Positions 1-12,100 of a stretch of 64,000 bases of DNA are shown here, in pieces; the stretch's first letter is position 1, and every line of letters begins with the position of its first letter. Below the pieces are notes generated by a model. That model saw only the letters and a program-made list of their open reading frames with translations. It did no database searches and was not told where the DNA came from. The position numbers and the translations under genes were made by a program. The DNA is from Branchinecta lynchi (lineage: Eukaryota > Arthropoda > Branchiopoda > Anostraca > Branchinectidae), in NCBI GenBank assembly GCA_023053575.1, contig JAKZAP010000008.1:7482205-7546204 (forward strand), given 5' to 3'.

Positions 1-235
1 ATCAGTTAGCTTTAGTCTAGTATGTTTTTCATATTTGTTCGTTCCGTTTTAAGCCAGATAGATTATTCTGAAGGAAAGACTTTTCTGGAAAATTGAATTC
101 TTGTCTGAGGTTGTCAACCCCTCCTTTAATGCAGAGCTATGCGATTCAACACCTTCCACATTTTTTCCCCCTAACTTTGCTGTATTCCACACTTTCTTGC
201 TTATGAAAAAGTTTTTTGTATGCAAATTCTTCATT

Positions 236-951
236 TGATGGTTTAAATGAACTAGCAGCAACGTAAAATAATTTTTACGAAGTTGTCGGCTAGTTTGGGT
301 GTCTGACCTACCAGTCAAGGAAAAAATCTGATTTTTTACATATTGACAAAAATATGTTAATTTCCAGACTGTTATACGTTTGTTTGTGAATGCTTGGAGC
401 TTTGAAAAAAAAACAGAGCCGAAAATATTCAGTGGGACTGCATAACCTTGTCAAAACCATTCGGACCCTATACTATAAATTTTCTGTTCTATTTCCCACC
501 ATTCAGTAATCCCTAGGATTTGCCTGTACAATGCAGATATAACAGTAGCAGCATGCTTATTTGGACACCTCTCTAAATTTTCCATACCTTGGCCCTGTTC
601 ACAAAACAGTTGACAATATAGTGTAATATCAAACTTCGTATCAGTAAACAGGAGTCTCTTGCAGCAATTTTCTTGTCACAAAATAAAAAGTTGTTTCTAC
701 CGACATTCTTTGAATTTAAATTTTTCCTTTTTTAATTTGCTGGTTCAAATCGACCAACAGTGAGGTAAACAAGAAAAAAAATAGAATGAGTTGTCTGTTG
801 GTTTGAGTGCTTGAGGTATCTGTGAAGGAAAAAAAAATCTGATAAAGTATGTACACGCTTGTTACCTACTGACAAAAATACGTCGAGTTTCAGACTGTTG
901 TGTTGTTTTGTGAAAGCTTGGAACCTTGAAAGAAGAAACAGAGCAAGGGGG
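236..951. repeat. Diverged direct duplication (about 236-421 and 740-951)
   Basis: The two blocks share ordered words: GGAAAAAA-TCTGAT, TGACAAAAATA-GT, CAGACTGTT and TTTGTGAA-GCTTGGA, ending in an A-rich AACAGAGC stretch. Divergence is high (small indels throughout), so the duplication is old. No coding signal is seen in 1-1,700 apart from this. Confidence 0.5.
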
Positions 952-1734
952 AACAGAGCCTAAACTGTTCAAGTCTTGGATGAAACCTGGGTATGAAACC
1001 TAGCAATTAGTACATATACTAGCATTTTGGCACCTTTGTTACGTTGGGTGCAGTACTGATATTTGATTTGAACCGCTGGTGTCTCTCAACCTTGTGGTTA
1101 AGGACCAATATTTAGCGCACCTTACCTGAACAATGTTTTAGCACCTTTAGCACCCACCATTCTAAGCACATTCCAGGTTTCACCTTCAGCTCAGTTTGCC
1201 TTCCATCCACTGTGTCCAAACCCTGACAACCATCAACATGCTAAAAAATTGTATCAGTCTACAAACTATATTTGTCCAGACAAGTAGCCCATTTCTTAGG
1301 CCAAACTACTGAAATGCAGCTGCTCAGAATAAAGACCAGTCTATTTTTTTTACTATTTTACGCCAAAAACACAATGAAGCACTCAGAATAAAACCGTATA
1401 TCTCTTTATTGTAAAGCCTATTATGCTTCACTAAATTTCATCAAATCAGGTGCAGTTTTGACTGATGATGACCAACACAGCTGTTCCAATGTAACTGGCA
1501 CAAGCAAGCCTGCAAGGCTGAACTCGCCAGGTCCATATTATCCTGAAACTAATCATAAAATTAGAATGCAAGTTTATGTTTGAATATAAGGCTTCATGCT
1601 ACTGTTTCCCTATGGCTTCCCCGTCTTCTTCTTCAAATACACAGCTGTCTGAGCACTGAGCAGTCCTCACATAGTTAATTAACCCCCCAAAATACCCTGT
1701 TTATTGGTATATAGATTATATTATTTTCAAAATA

Positions 1735-1900
1735 CTGAAAACAGTAGTTTCATAACAGATAACGCAAGGATGCTCAGGTTCAATGGACAACACTCAACAG
1801 ACAACACCTTGAATCTGTTGTGTTTGAAGCTCGTTATGGGTGAAATGTTATGCATAATAAGCATTGCCAGGAAGAGCAAGAAAGGGAGTAAAAGTGAAAG
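1735..1900 (+). repeat. Dispersed repeat, inverted copy at 62,381-62,530
   Basis: Contains AGTTTCATAACAGATAACGC, CAAGGATG and, about 120 bp on, ATGCATAATAAGCATTGCCAG. The minus strand of 62,381-62,530 has the same words in the same order. Function unknown; no ends or target duplication could be fixed. A CAGGGGCG terminus of the hAT type starts at 2,085, with no partner end found. Confidence 0.5.
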
Positions 1901-2888
1901 AAGAAGTATTACACATTTTTAGTAAGGACGAAGCAAACCTGGTCATCCTGAACCAAAATACAACGTTTCAGGTATGAAATATTTGCTTTCAAAGTAGATA
2001 CTAGTTTTGGGCAAGAAAGGTAGTATGAAGAAATGTATGATTTTCGTGAGGATGAAGGGGAGTTAGTTTCGACTTACACCTTGACAGGGGCGTAACTAAC
2101 ATCCTGGGAGGGGGGAGGGGCTATGCTAATTAGCAAGCTTCAAAGATTCAACCCTAGCTAACAAATTCTTGCCATTAGCTACCGGCATGATAATTACCAT
2201 CTGCAAACACGTAGGTGAATAAGGGCTTTTTGAACATCCAAGCCTTTGTAAGTAAGCTTCTGAGGTGTGAACACTCAACTCGCAATTGCCTTACACCAGT
2301 TCAGCGCTCCACGTGGATTGGTTCTGCCAATCCCCCATTGTCTCGGAATCAGTGTACTCGTATAGACACACTAAGCAGTCGGATCCATAAGGTAGTGGGT
2401 AACTTTCAGTTTCTGCGACATGTCCATTAGGGACTCAGATTGCAGGTTTTCTGCTCATGAACCTGTGGATCTATTTTACTCTGTTTGACACAATTGCGGT
2501 GGTGAGGTAGAGGGGGATTTACAGAAACTAGTCCGCTTAGAAGCGGTGAACCGGAATATGGCGAATTTCCGAATACTGAAGTTTCATTTGTAACAGGGGT
2601 TGCATTTTTAACCACTGACAGAAACAATTAAAACTCATTTTGCATTCTTCTCATATATTCTCTTATTATGTCTTAAAGGACACCTCGCACTACAGAGTGT
2701 TTCTGCTGTTTTGGGATATATGACTACTTTACAACTTAGCTTTCCTTACAGAAAATGACACAAGGCTGTAGCTTTTCTTGGCCTCTCCTTACAGCCCCTC
2801 CCCCTTCATGGCAAACTGGGCAAAATTTGCATAACCAGTTTTCGCACCAATGAGCCAACAGTATTGGCCTGTTTGACTATCCTCCCAT

Positions 2889-2894
2889 TTTATT
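2889..2894 (-). promoter_or_regulatory. Candidate poly(A) signal AATAAA for the golgin gene
   Basis: AATAAA on the minus strand about 205 nt past the proposed stop. It is the first canonical hexamer downstream. The 3' UTR would be short. Candidate only: such hexamers are common in AT-rich DNA. Confidence 0.35.
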
Positions 2895-3097
2895 TGTCCC
2901 CCTGCTAACACCCCCAGAATACCTAAAAAAAAAAAAAAGAATTCTTATACCTGTGTCCAGTGTCACAATCCCAATGCAAGATCTACAACTGAAAAGCTAG
3001 AAACCTACCTAATGTGATACTCTTCTTCATCAAGTTGGTTCAAACCAGCTGTTACCAACAAAGCTTCTATAGATGCGGCTCAGAAACGTGATTGCCT

Positions 3098-3193
3098 TTA
3101 GTCACCTGTGTCCTCTGATTGCTCGGTGGTAGTAACTATGGGTTGATCTTGGAAGGGTGTTCTTGATTTCTCAAGGCTCGACTGCACTTCAAC
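3098..3193 (-). CDS. GOLGA4: GOLGA4-like terminal exon 15 (short acidic tail, stop)
   Basis: Proposed last coding exon: acceptor with a strong pyrimidine tract (CTTTTTTCTATTTTAG), then 31 codons, VEVQSSLEKSRTPFQDQPIV followed by an acidic TTTEQSEDTGD end and TAA at 3,098-3,100. It is in phase with the GRIP exon, which lies 9.9 kb away. Vertebrate golgin-245 also ends in a short variable tail after GRIP. There is no family similarity to lean on, so this rests on splice site, phase and position; another terminal exon in the intron cannot be excluded. Confidence 0.6.
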   Translation of the reverse strand, partial: VEVQSSLEKSRTPFQDQPIVTTTEQSEDTGD

Positions 3194-6100
3194 CTAAAAT
3201 AGAAAAAAGGATGGAATTTCTAGCCAATTACACTGTAAAAAGTCTCTCCTACATCGGTCTTTAGAGATTGCACATCACCAAGTCGGTGATTTTTTTTTTT
3301 GAATTCGGAGAGTTACAGTCCGAATTCGGAGAGTTCAAATCCGATACAGGATTAAAACGCTAAAATGCGAAATGCTGCAGATTAAGTTATCCTAGTCTGC
3401 AGTATTTTTCATTCTAGCGTTTTAATCCTGTATCGGATTCTAACTCTCCGAATTCAGATTTTAACTCTCCGAATTCGGATTTTAACTCTCCGAATTCGGA
3501 TTTTAACTCTCCGAATACGAATTTTAACTCTCCGAATTCGGAATAAAATTGCCGAATTCGATGATGTGCAACCACCAACGTCCGATGTAGGAGAGACTAT
3601 GTGGCCTCACCAAGAAGTATGACTAGATAGTTTCCTTGAAGAGCCAGACCATGTTTTTATATGCTACCCAAAAGTCTCAAGCAGTAAGACTGGTTTGGTC
3701 TCAAACAGGGAGCGGCGAATCAGCATGGTACCAGATATACATAACAAAGTCACCCCTGTTGTTTGTATGGTTGAGAGTCTTGATTACCTCCTAGTAAACC
3801 AACCATTGCTAATTTTTTCCTCATAAAAACCTGACATATGTTATGTATATTTTGATGGCCTAGCCTACTACAAAGCGATTATTATTGGTTTTTTTTATCA
3901 AGAAAATATTCAATAGTTACCCATGAGTTGCGATTCTGCACGTTGATTTTCTGCTTCTGCATGATCTATGTTGGTATACTGTCTGTGCAGATGGTGCCAT
4001 TATGGGCTTACTGGTTAGTTTTGTTTGTAATCCTGTTCATTTACTGATTTCATTTGTGAAAATAAAGCAAACAAGAACATAGAATATGCACTGTGTAGGA
4101 CAGAATCCACAGTAGGTATCTGCAAAGGCAAACAGTGCAAGGATTGCTGTGATGATCGATTATTTGCTTGGTGTGCTAGCTTTTTGCAAGGGACCTAAGG
4201 CTGACTATGTTCCAGGCTGTGTGGCATTCCATTCCCTTTTTGGCTCTTTTCACATGGTACAGGCAGGTCGATGCCAGTCCATTTTCTTCAGAAATACAGA
4301 ATTGGACTGACATTCTCGTCAAAATACATTGAGGCTTGCTTGTTTCATATTTGAAGGCAAAGCAACAGACTTCTCTGTTGCAGTGTGTAAGATTATAGCT
4401 GGTAACAACAACAACAAGCATGCAGACAAGATTGTAAACAAGATGTAGGCTATTTCCAGAAATCACAGGATCTGCGAAGGCAAAAAGTCCAAGGATTGCT
4501 TCTGGGATTGACTATTTTCTTGGTAGGCTAGCTATTTGCAAGGACCCAAGGCTGAGTATGTTCCAGGCTGTATGGCTTTCTGTTCTCCATGGCTTTTTTT
4601 CACAAAGCCAGTCATTTTTCTTTGAAAATATAGAATCGGTATGTCATTCTTGTCGTAGTATATTGAGACATGATATGAACTTGGTCTTTTTAGGTTGTGA
4701 GAAGCCAAAGGACTAATTTGAATTAATAGGTGTGTGGTACTGCATATGTAGTGTATTTTTCTCGGCTTTAGTTCTATTTATTCATTTTTTACCTTATTTT
4801 TTTGAAAAGCACAAGGGTAAAAAAGGCTTTCTTCTTTGCAACTCTTTGAGGAACCCTGAGTGCACAATTTACTTGAATTAAAAGTGACTTATTTGCAGAT
4901 GACTTGACTTCGCTACGCTGAAGTCTAGTTAATTTTTAGCCAGTTTAGGTCCATCGCTAGTTTGTCCTGTTTCTTCAGTATTATTTGAAGGTGCTTTACG
5001 GAAAATTGGTATAAGAGTATTCTACAAACCTGTAAAGATTCTGTCGATCCGTCGTTCCAAGAGGACCATGTGAACTTCATAAAAATTTCTCCATTGACTC
5101 CACTCCGTTGAAGAACACTGGAAGATTTCCTTGACACGGCAAGTCTTCTAGTTGTTACCCTTGTCAGTAGGCAGTCTTCTGAGCTGTTTTTATAATCAAG
5201 GATTGAGCGACGACTGATATTTGCCATATCTGACCTCGACCAAAATATGAGCTTGAAAAATCACGTTTGGTCGATATTTTAAAATTTCGCGGGCGAATTG
5301 TGGACGGATTCACCATGGGAAAGCGTCCACATTCCCAACGTCCCTACTGAAGACTACTGTGGACAGAATGAAAATCCCTAATGGGTGTTGTAATAATTCA
5401 ATGTGTTTGAATCTAAGATTTAAAAATAAGTTGCCTGTTCAGTTAAACTTTAAAGCGTGATTAGATTCCGATTTAGGGGTAAGAAGAGATGTTGAATCCG
5501 TATAATATTAATAACAATAATAATTGTATTTGAAAAAAGCCCGAGGGCCACATACAGGTAATCGTTTGTTTCGTTGACAATCGTTTGTTTACCCAGACGC
5601 ATAGTTCGCCCGGAATCCGTCTGAACCGGAAAATTTGTCATGAGTTAAAGCTTTATTTGAAGTTGATTAGATGTTCGATAATTCGTTTTTGAGCTTTGTT
5701 ATTTTGTCGTTTCCGAATTCGGCAGAACCCAGTAATTTGTCAGAAGTAAGCTCAGGCAGGAAGTTTCGATCAGTTTCGTCAAAACAAATATGACTTAGAG
5801 GGGTAAACACACATTCTGAATCCATATCTGAACTTGGTTTTCTCAGATGATTAGCCATTTGGCCTTAATCTGTTTCTGACTTTTCGTAGTAAAAATGCTT
5901 AAGGAGTCTGGGGAAGACAGGACAGGACCCAATTGGTTGGATGAGATGTTAAATTTTGGGATCCCATCGAAATCTTTGGTCTTGTTGTATATGAGATCAA
6001 AGTAAAGTGCATGTTTTTTGGGGTCGGTAATCCATAGCTCTAGTAAAGAAAGTGAAAAGATGCTTTTCCTGACCTAAAAAGTGTCAACGGCGAGAATACG

Positions 6101-9100
6101 CCTCTATAGGGAAAGAGCGTGCTCCACCCTACTTACTGTAGTTACTATTACTACGCATAACGTCATAATGAAAGCGTATTCTCGCCGTTCCCTGAGGAGT
6201 CCCTGCGTTTTTGCTTGTCCCAGGGACTCACTCCCCATATTCTCACGAGTCCCCACGGACGGAGAATGCTCCGATTATCATCACCACATCAAAAAGGACT
6301 CCCTTTCAGATTCGGAGGGGAATCAGTTTTTGCTGGTGTTGGTGCAATGTAAAATTGATTAAAAAGAATCAGAAAAAAAAAAAAAATAGAACGGATACAG
6401 ACTATAATTTTCGTCAACTGCATATTTTTTTTTTCGAAAAAAATCCATTTTAGAAGCATTCACCGTGTTCTCTTGGTTTCCTATAGGCAGGGTCCGCGCG
6501 GAGTGACTCCCTCTATTCTCGCCGTTCCCTTCGACTCCCCGAGGAGTCCTCGGGGAACGGCGAGAATACGCCTGAATACTGTGTTTTGACGCCAAGGCTG
6601 GATGCCTGGAACACATTTTTCTATTTTCACCAAAATATCTTGCCACGGGCTAATCTGGCCAATCACATCAAAGAGTTTCGTAGTTTCGAGATTCGATCAT
6701 AGAGTTTCGTAGACAGTAGTTACTATTTCGAGAAGGTTGGAAAGGTCAGCGTAGTAACTTTTCACAAGGTTGGAACGAAAATAGTAAGTAATAGTTACTA
6801 TTGTCAAAAGGGTGGAGCACGCTCGAAAAGGCCAAGAAGCACCAAAAGTGTCACACTTGGCAACACTGGAATCGATTCTTCCAGGCTCTGCCACCACAGG
6901 TAATATGTTCTGTGAGGATTTCATAATCGGTCGAAGATTTTCATTGCACATCCAAATCCTCTTGATAAGAGGATTTCATAATCGTCCAAAAAACCACTGT
7001 GCCCAGCAAAGAGCCAGAACGATCACGACAACAAACGTTGTTGCTTTGACTTGATAGGTTCGCACAGAATTTGAATCAGTTTTGACGGTTAGTTTGGACG
7101 ACCTTTCGTGTTCTTCCGAGGCTCACTGGCGGTGCTTCGGACTTAGTCATATAGAGTATAGGCGAAGCGCGGTGCTGGGAGGAAATGCCTCGACGGTGCC
7201 ATTTTCTGTCCAAAGCAAAAAAGGAAAAATTCATTCATTGCATCCCACAGACGTATTTGATGTTTGATAAAAAAAAAAAAAAAATAAAAAAAATACCCAC
7301 ATCTAGTACTGTTGCGCGGTGTAGTTTTAACACTAAAACGGAGCAGAGGTAACCACACATCTCGTCTTGGCGTCTCAGTCTCAGAGTCGGGCGGTTCCGG
7401 ACTGGAATTCCTAACAGGACTTTCGGCATCGTCATCCAAAAACGATGTGGCCAGACGACCAGCTATTTCCGGATGGTTTTCTACACTTCCATCATAAGCT
7501 GGAAAATCTTTTCTAGCGGAATGATCGACGCTATCGAAAATCCTGTCCGGAATCCAAGTAAGCAACCGTCTGAGCCTGATTGTCTGTCCGTATCAAAAGT
7601 TAAGATTTATTTCAACTTCATCGTGAAAGTGAAGAAAATCCGTCCGGGAAAACTAACGAATTTCTCTAGCTTGCTTTGCAGTGGTCAGCTCTGGTTTACA
7701 GTGACCCAGAAGTCCGATATAGGAGGTGCTGATAGGGATATATCTTCATGTTCTGAGGCACTTCTGCCCTACGATTCTGGGATTTGCAGACGGAGTTCTA
7801 CAGAACTTCCACATAAATTTGAAGTCGAACTTGAAGTTGAAACTGAAGTTTAACACTTTCGTTCGAGATGACAACCTTGTGTTTCGCTGTTAATCACCAA
7901 TTGGTATATAAACATACTCAGGCCCGGGCATGAAGAGATCCCAAGCAGGTAACAAGAGTCAGAGCCCATTTGTGGTAATTTACCAAAAATAAACTTTTAC
8001 TTTTACGTAATTTATAGGCAAGTAGACTTAGAGGTGAAATTTACAAGTGTCAACTATATTTTGTACATTATAGTTATTTACATATCGTTACAAGGTTATA
8101 TTTGCAACGTGACGAACTTTCTTCTCTATAAATGTAACCCGTTTGTGTGCGAATTAAGATTATTAAGGTAAATTTACGGATGCCAGTTAATTCTGTTTTT
8201 TTTTCGGTTACTGCCTTCACCCCACGGCAGAGATGTGGTGTAACCGTTTCTTCTTACCTCTAAATCGCTGATCTCGTTGGCTTACATCTTCAAACTTGAA
8301 CAAAATATCTCAACCTCTCCCCTAGTTATCGTGCTAACAGACGGAAGGACAAACTGTACGGAGTCATAGGGATTCCGCCTCTAAAGCTTTGGTCTCGAGT
8401 TCCAACACGCACATCTCACAAGCATAAAACGCGTTTATTTTCGTAAAATAACGCAACTCCATTATAACCATGTAGCGATTGCACATGGAAATCTGATTAA
8501 ATTAAATACGCTTTGACTAGACGGTTACTTTTACCGCAAGAAAAGAAAAATAGGAATGATACGGCGAAACGATTTATCTGACTCCAATCTGGACGAGCTG
8601 AAAAAAAAGAAGATATTAAACGAGAAACCGCTTCTCGAGAGGAAACAATAACCGGAGAGTAGTTCAGACAAACCCTCTAGGATTCAGTCTAAAAAAAAAG
8701 ATCTGGGGAAGGGTGACGAAAATGCAGGGTATGATCAGGGTAAGCAGGTTACTGAATGTTTTAGTTTTATAGGAAAACCAAAAATGAAGGGTGCTAGTGG
8801 TGTTTTCTTATCTTATTCATTTTGTGAAATCAAGATTCCACAAGGACGTTTTTAAGTGGAGTTTTGGGAATTGTTGATCCTTGGAACAGCCTTACCGAAG
8901 ATGCGGTTAATGCTGAATGGATCAATAGTTTCAAGTGCATTGTTGATGGGATTTTTAACTCTGATCAGTTTGACTACTCAAAATTTCTTAGAGCTATTTA
9001 GAGTCGAAAGCCTTTTTTTCTCTTGCTTTGTATTATTATTTGCTAAAGGTGTTGTTTTGTTGTTGTTCTTTTCATTCGGGTTTACCCAGTTTACGTCTTG

Positions 9101-12100
9101 TTCCTGCCACGGCGACAGGTTGACACGTGTCAATGTTGCCAGATCGTGGTACAAGAGATACGCCGCTGTCCGTGAAAAATACGCCAAAATTGCAAGAAAT
9201 CTCCCAAAAACGACAATAGACCCAAACAATTATAATGCGCAGCAAAAACAAAGTTCCGCCGGTCGGTCCTAAAATTCGCCAATATGGCAACACTGAGACG
9301 GGTCATGAAGCATTGAGGGAATAATTCGTGGTCATTTTGTTTATTTTGTTTTGATCAATAAAAGATGAGCGGCAGCCTTTCCCTGTAGACTGTACCACCA
9401 GAACTTCCCTGGAACTTAAAAAAAACTTTTCGCAAAAACCTGTAACTATTTTAGAATATTGAAACATAAACAGCAAATAGTACGAGATTTGCTTTAACAG
9501 ACAAATAAACACCAAAGAAGCGTCAGGAACTCCTACAAGGATCTAACAATCCTGACGATGTCCAACATAACTAATTGCGTTTACTTGTATGGCACCAAAA
9601 CAGCTTATATCACACTGACTTATAAGACAGATTAATAGCATTTTTTTTTTTAGGATTTTATTTCGCGTTTTTTTTCGCCGTGGCGGTTTCAGCTGGAACC
9701 CTTTCATAACTTCGTCAGAGGCGTCATTTCGCGGAAATTAAGGGGGGGGGGGCAGCGGCTTCGTTCCGGGCTCCCTTCGCAAGTTTAAAACAAATCATAT
9801 AAGTGAAAGTGAAAGTACTTAAATGATTAATAACATATGAAAGAACAGTAAACAATATATTCACGAAGGCTTTTGCGAAAAAAAAAAAAAAATGTATGCA
9901 AAGCATAAACATATTCGGTTTTGTGCCTGTCAACTAGGTTTACAGTGTTTTTATTCGTAGCTCTGGGCCCCACTGGATGGCCAGGGGTGGCAGATGCCCC
10001 CCTCCCTCCAGGGGCGTCACTATGGGGGGGGGGGACTTCCCCCAAAAACTCTTGAGAAAGTACTTTCGTCGGGCGAAGCCCGGTGAAAGTTCACTTATTT
10101 GTCCGCGCGACGCGCCAGCAAACACAGAAGAAATACAATTTTTTATGCTTTTGTCAGGTTCACTTGTTTGTCGGCGCGAAGCGCCGGCAAATACACACAG
10201 AAGAAATACAATTTTTTATGCTTTTGTCACGCGCTTTCTTTATGCTTTTGTCAGGTTAACTTGTTTGTCGGCGCGAAGCGCCTGCAAATGCAGAAGAAAT
10301 ACATTTGTGTATGCTTTGTCAGGCGTCGGTCGACTCGTCGGCACATCGGGTTCTTTATATACGCAAGTAATGAAATCCTGCAATATTTGTCGAGCAAAAC
10401 ACTGAAGAAATCGAATTCTGCATGCTTTTGTCGTGCCTCGGTATTCTCATCGACACATCGGGTTCTTTTTATACAGAACAAATCCAGAAGAAATCAATTT
10501 TGTATGTTTTCGTCGGGCGTTGGTCGACTCCACGTCGGCACACTGTTTTTTTATGGCACTTGCCTTCCGGCCAAGTGCCATATACCGATCACTTTTCCGT
10601 CGGTCGGTCTGTCGGTTAGTCAGGTGATCACGAGTTAGGGTACAGATGTGCTAGGACGATGAAACTTCGCAGGCATATTAGGGTCCCGACCAAACTAACT
10701 TGGAAATAGTCATTTGCCCGATGCGACCATCGTGGGGGGAGGGAGGGGAGCCGGAATTCAGTGTCATGCTTTACTTTCGAACGGGTGATCGGATCTTAAT
10801 GAAACTTGATATGATGATGAACAGATGTCCCATTCCAAGTCCCGACCGAATCCGATGAAAGTGGGGGGGGGGGGGGGGGGGGGGGGGGGGATCGGAAATC
10901 TTGTGACAAGCTTAGAGTCGAGCGATCGGGATGAAGCTTGGTGGGAGGAACAAGCACAAGCCCTAGGTACATCATTGACAGAACGGACCGGATTCGTGCA
11001 CTGTGGGGGGAGTTAAAGGGGGGGGGGGTCCGGAATTCCGGTGATAGCGAGTTAAGTTACTTCCAGGTGGGCTAGGACAATGAAACTTGGTAGGCAAGTC
11101 AAGGACCCGACCAGATCAACCAGGAAATAGTCAACTTGATCTGACCACCGTGGGGGAGTAGAGGGAGGGGGAATCTTGAATCTTGAGGAATGTATAACTT
11201 TGGAACGGGTGATCGTATCTTAACGAAACTTGGTATTTGGAAAGACCACGTATCTCGGATGTCCCATTTTAAGTCCGGTCCGGATCGATGAATGTGTGGG
11301 AGGGGGGGGGGGGGGGGGGTCGGAAAGCGCTTACAGTGGAGCGATTGGGATGAAACTTTGTGGGAAGAACAAGGACAAGAACTAGATACATCAGTGACAA
11401 AACCGTACCAGGTTCGGGCACTGTGAGGGGAGTTTGGGGGGAGGGGGGTCCGGAATTCCGGTGATCGCGAATTAAGGTACTTCCAGATGTGCTAGGGCGA
11501 CGAAACTTGGCTTGAACGTTAGAAACTTGACAAGATTGGCTTAGAAATTTTCACTCCTCAGACAAGAACATCCCTTAAAGTACTAATCCTAACCACAAAG
11601 TACAAAAAATGCTTTTAAGCAAATTATAAATTTTAACTCGAGGGTTTTGCTCAAAAATTAATTTTAAGCACCCTTAAAGTGCGTTTCCCTAAGAGTAAAA
11701 AAAATACTTTAACCAACGACATATATTCATGGTTCACAAGGGCTCATGATCATTTTTGACCCAAGGGTTTTGCTTACAAGTGAATTTCTTAAAGTACAAA
11801 CAATAATTTTGAGCAAAATATTCCTGCCTTCATCGTCTGACCCACCCCTTTTACACAAAATTTCGCCTGTGGCGCACTTTGTAGTATTCTCTATTTGGAA
11901 GCACGGTGTATCATATAGTTTACGTTTTAGGATAGAAGTTCCTGGGGTTTGAAACACGTTAAAAGCCGTAAATTGTATGGTAGGTACAATAGCTAAACTT
12001 CTCCGGAAAAAAGCAGATTAAAAAAATTTCGCATGCGGCGCTTGGTTTAACTTGTCTCGGTAGCCTACAGTCGTTGGAAGCATTAAAATGAAAAGCCGAA

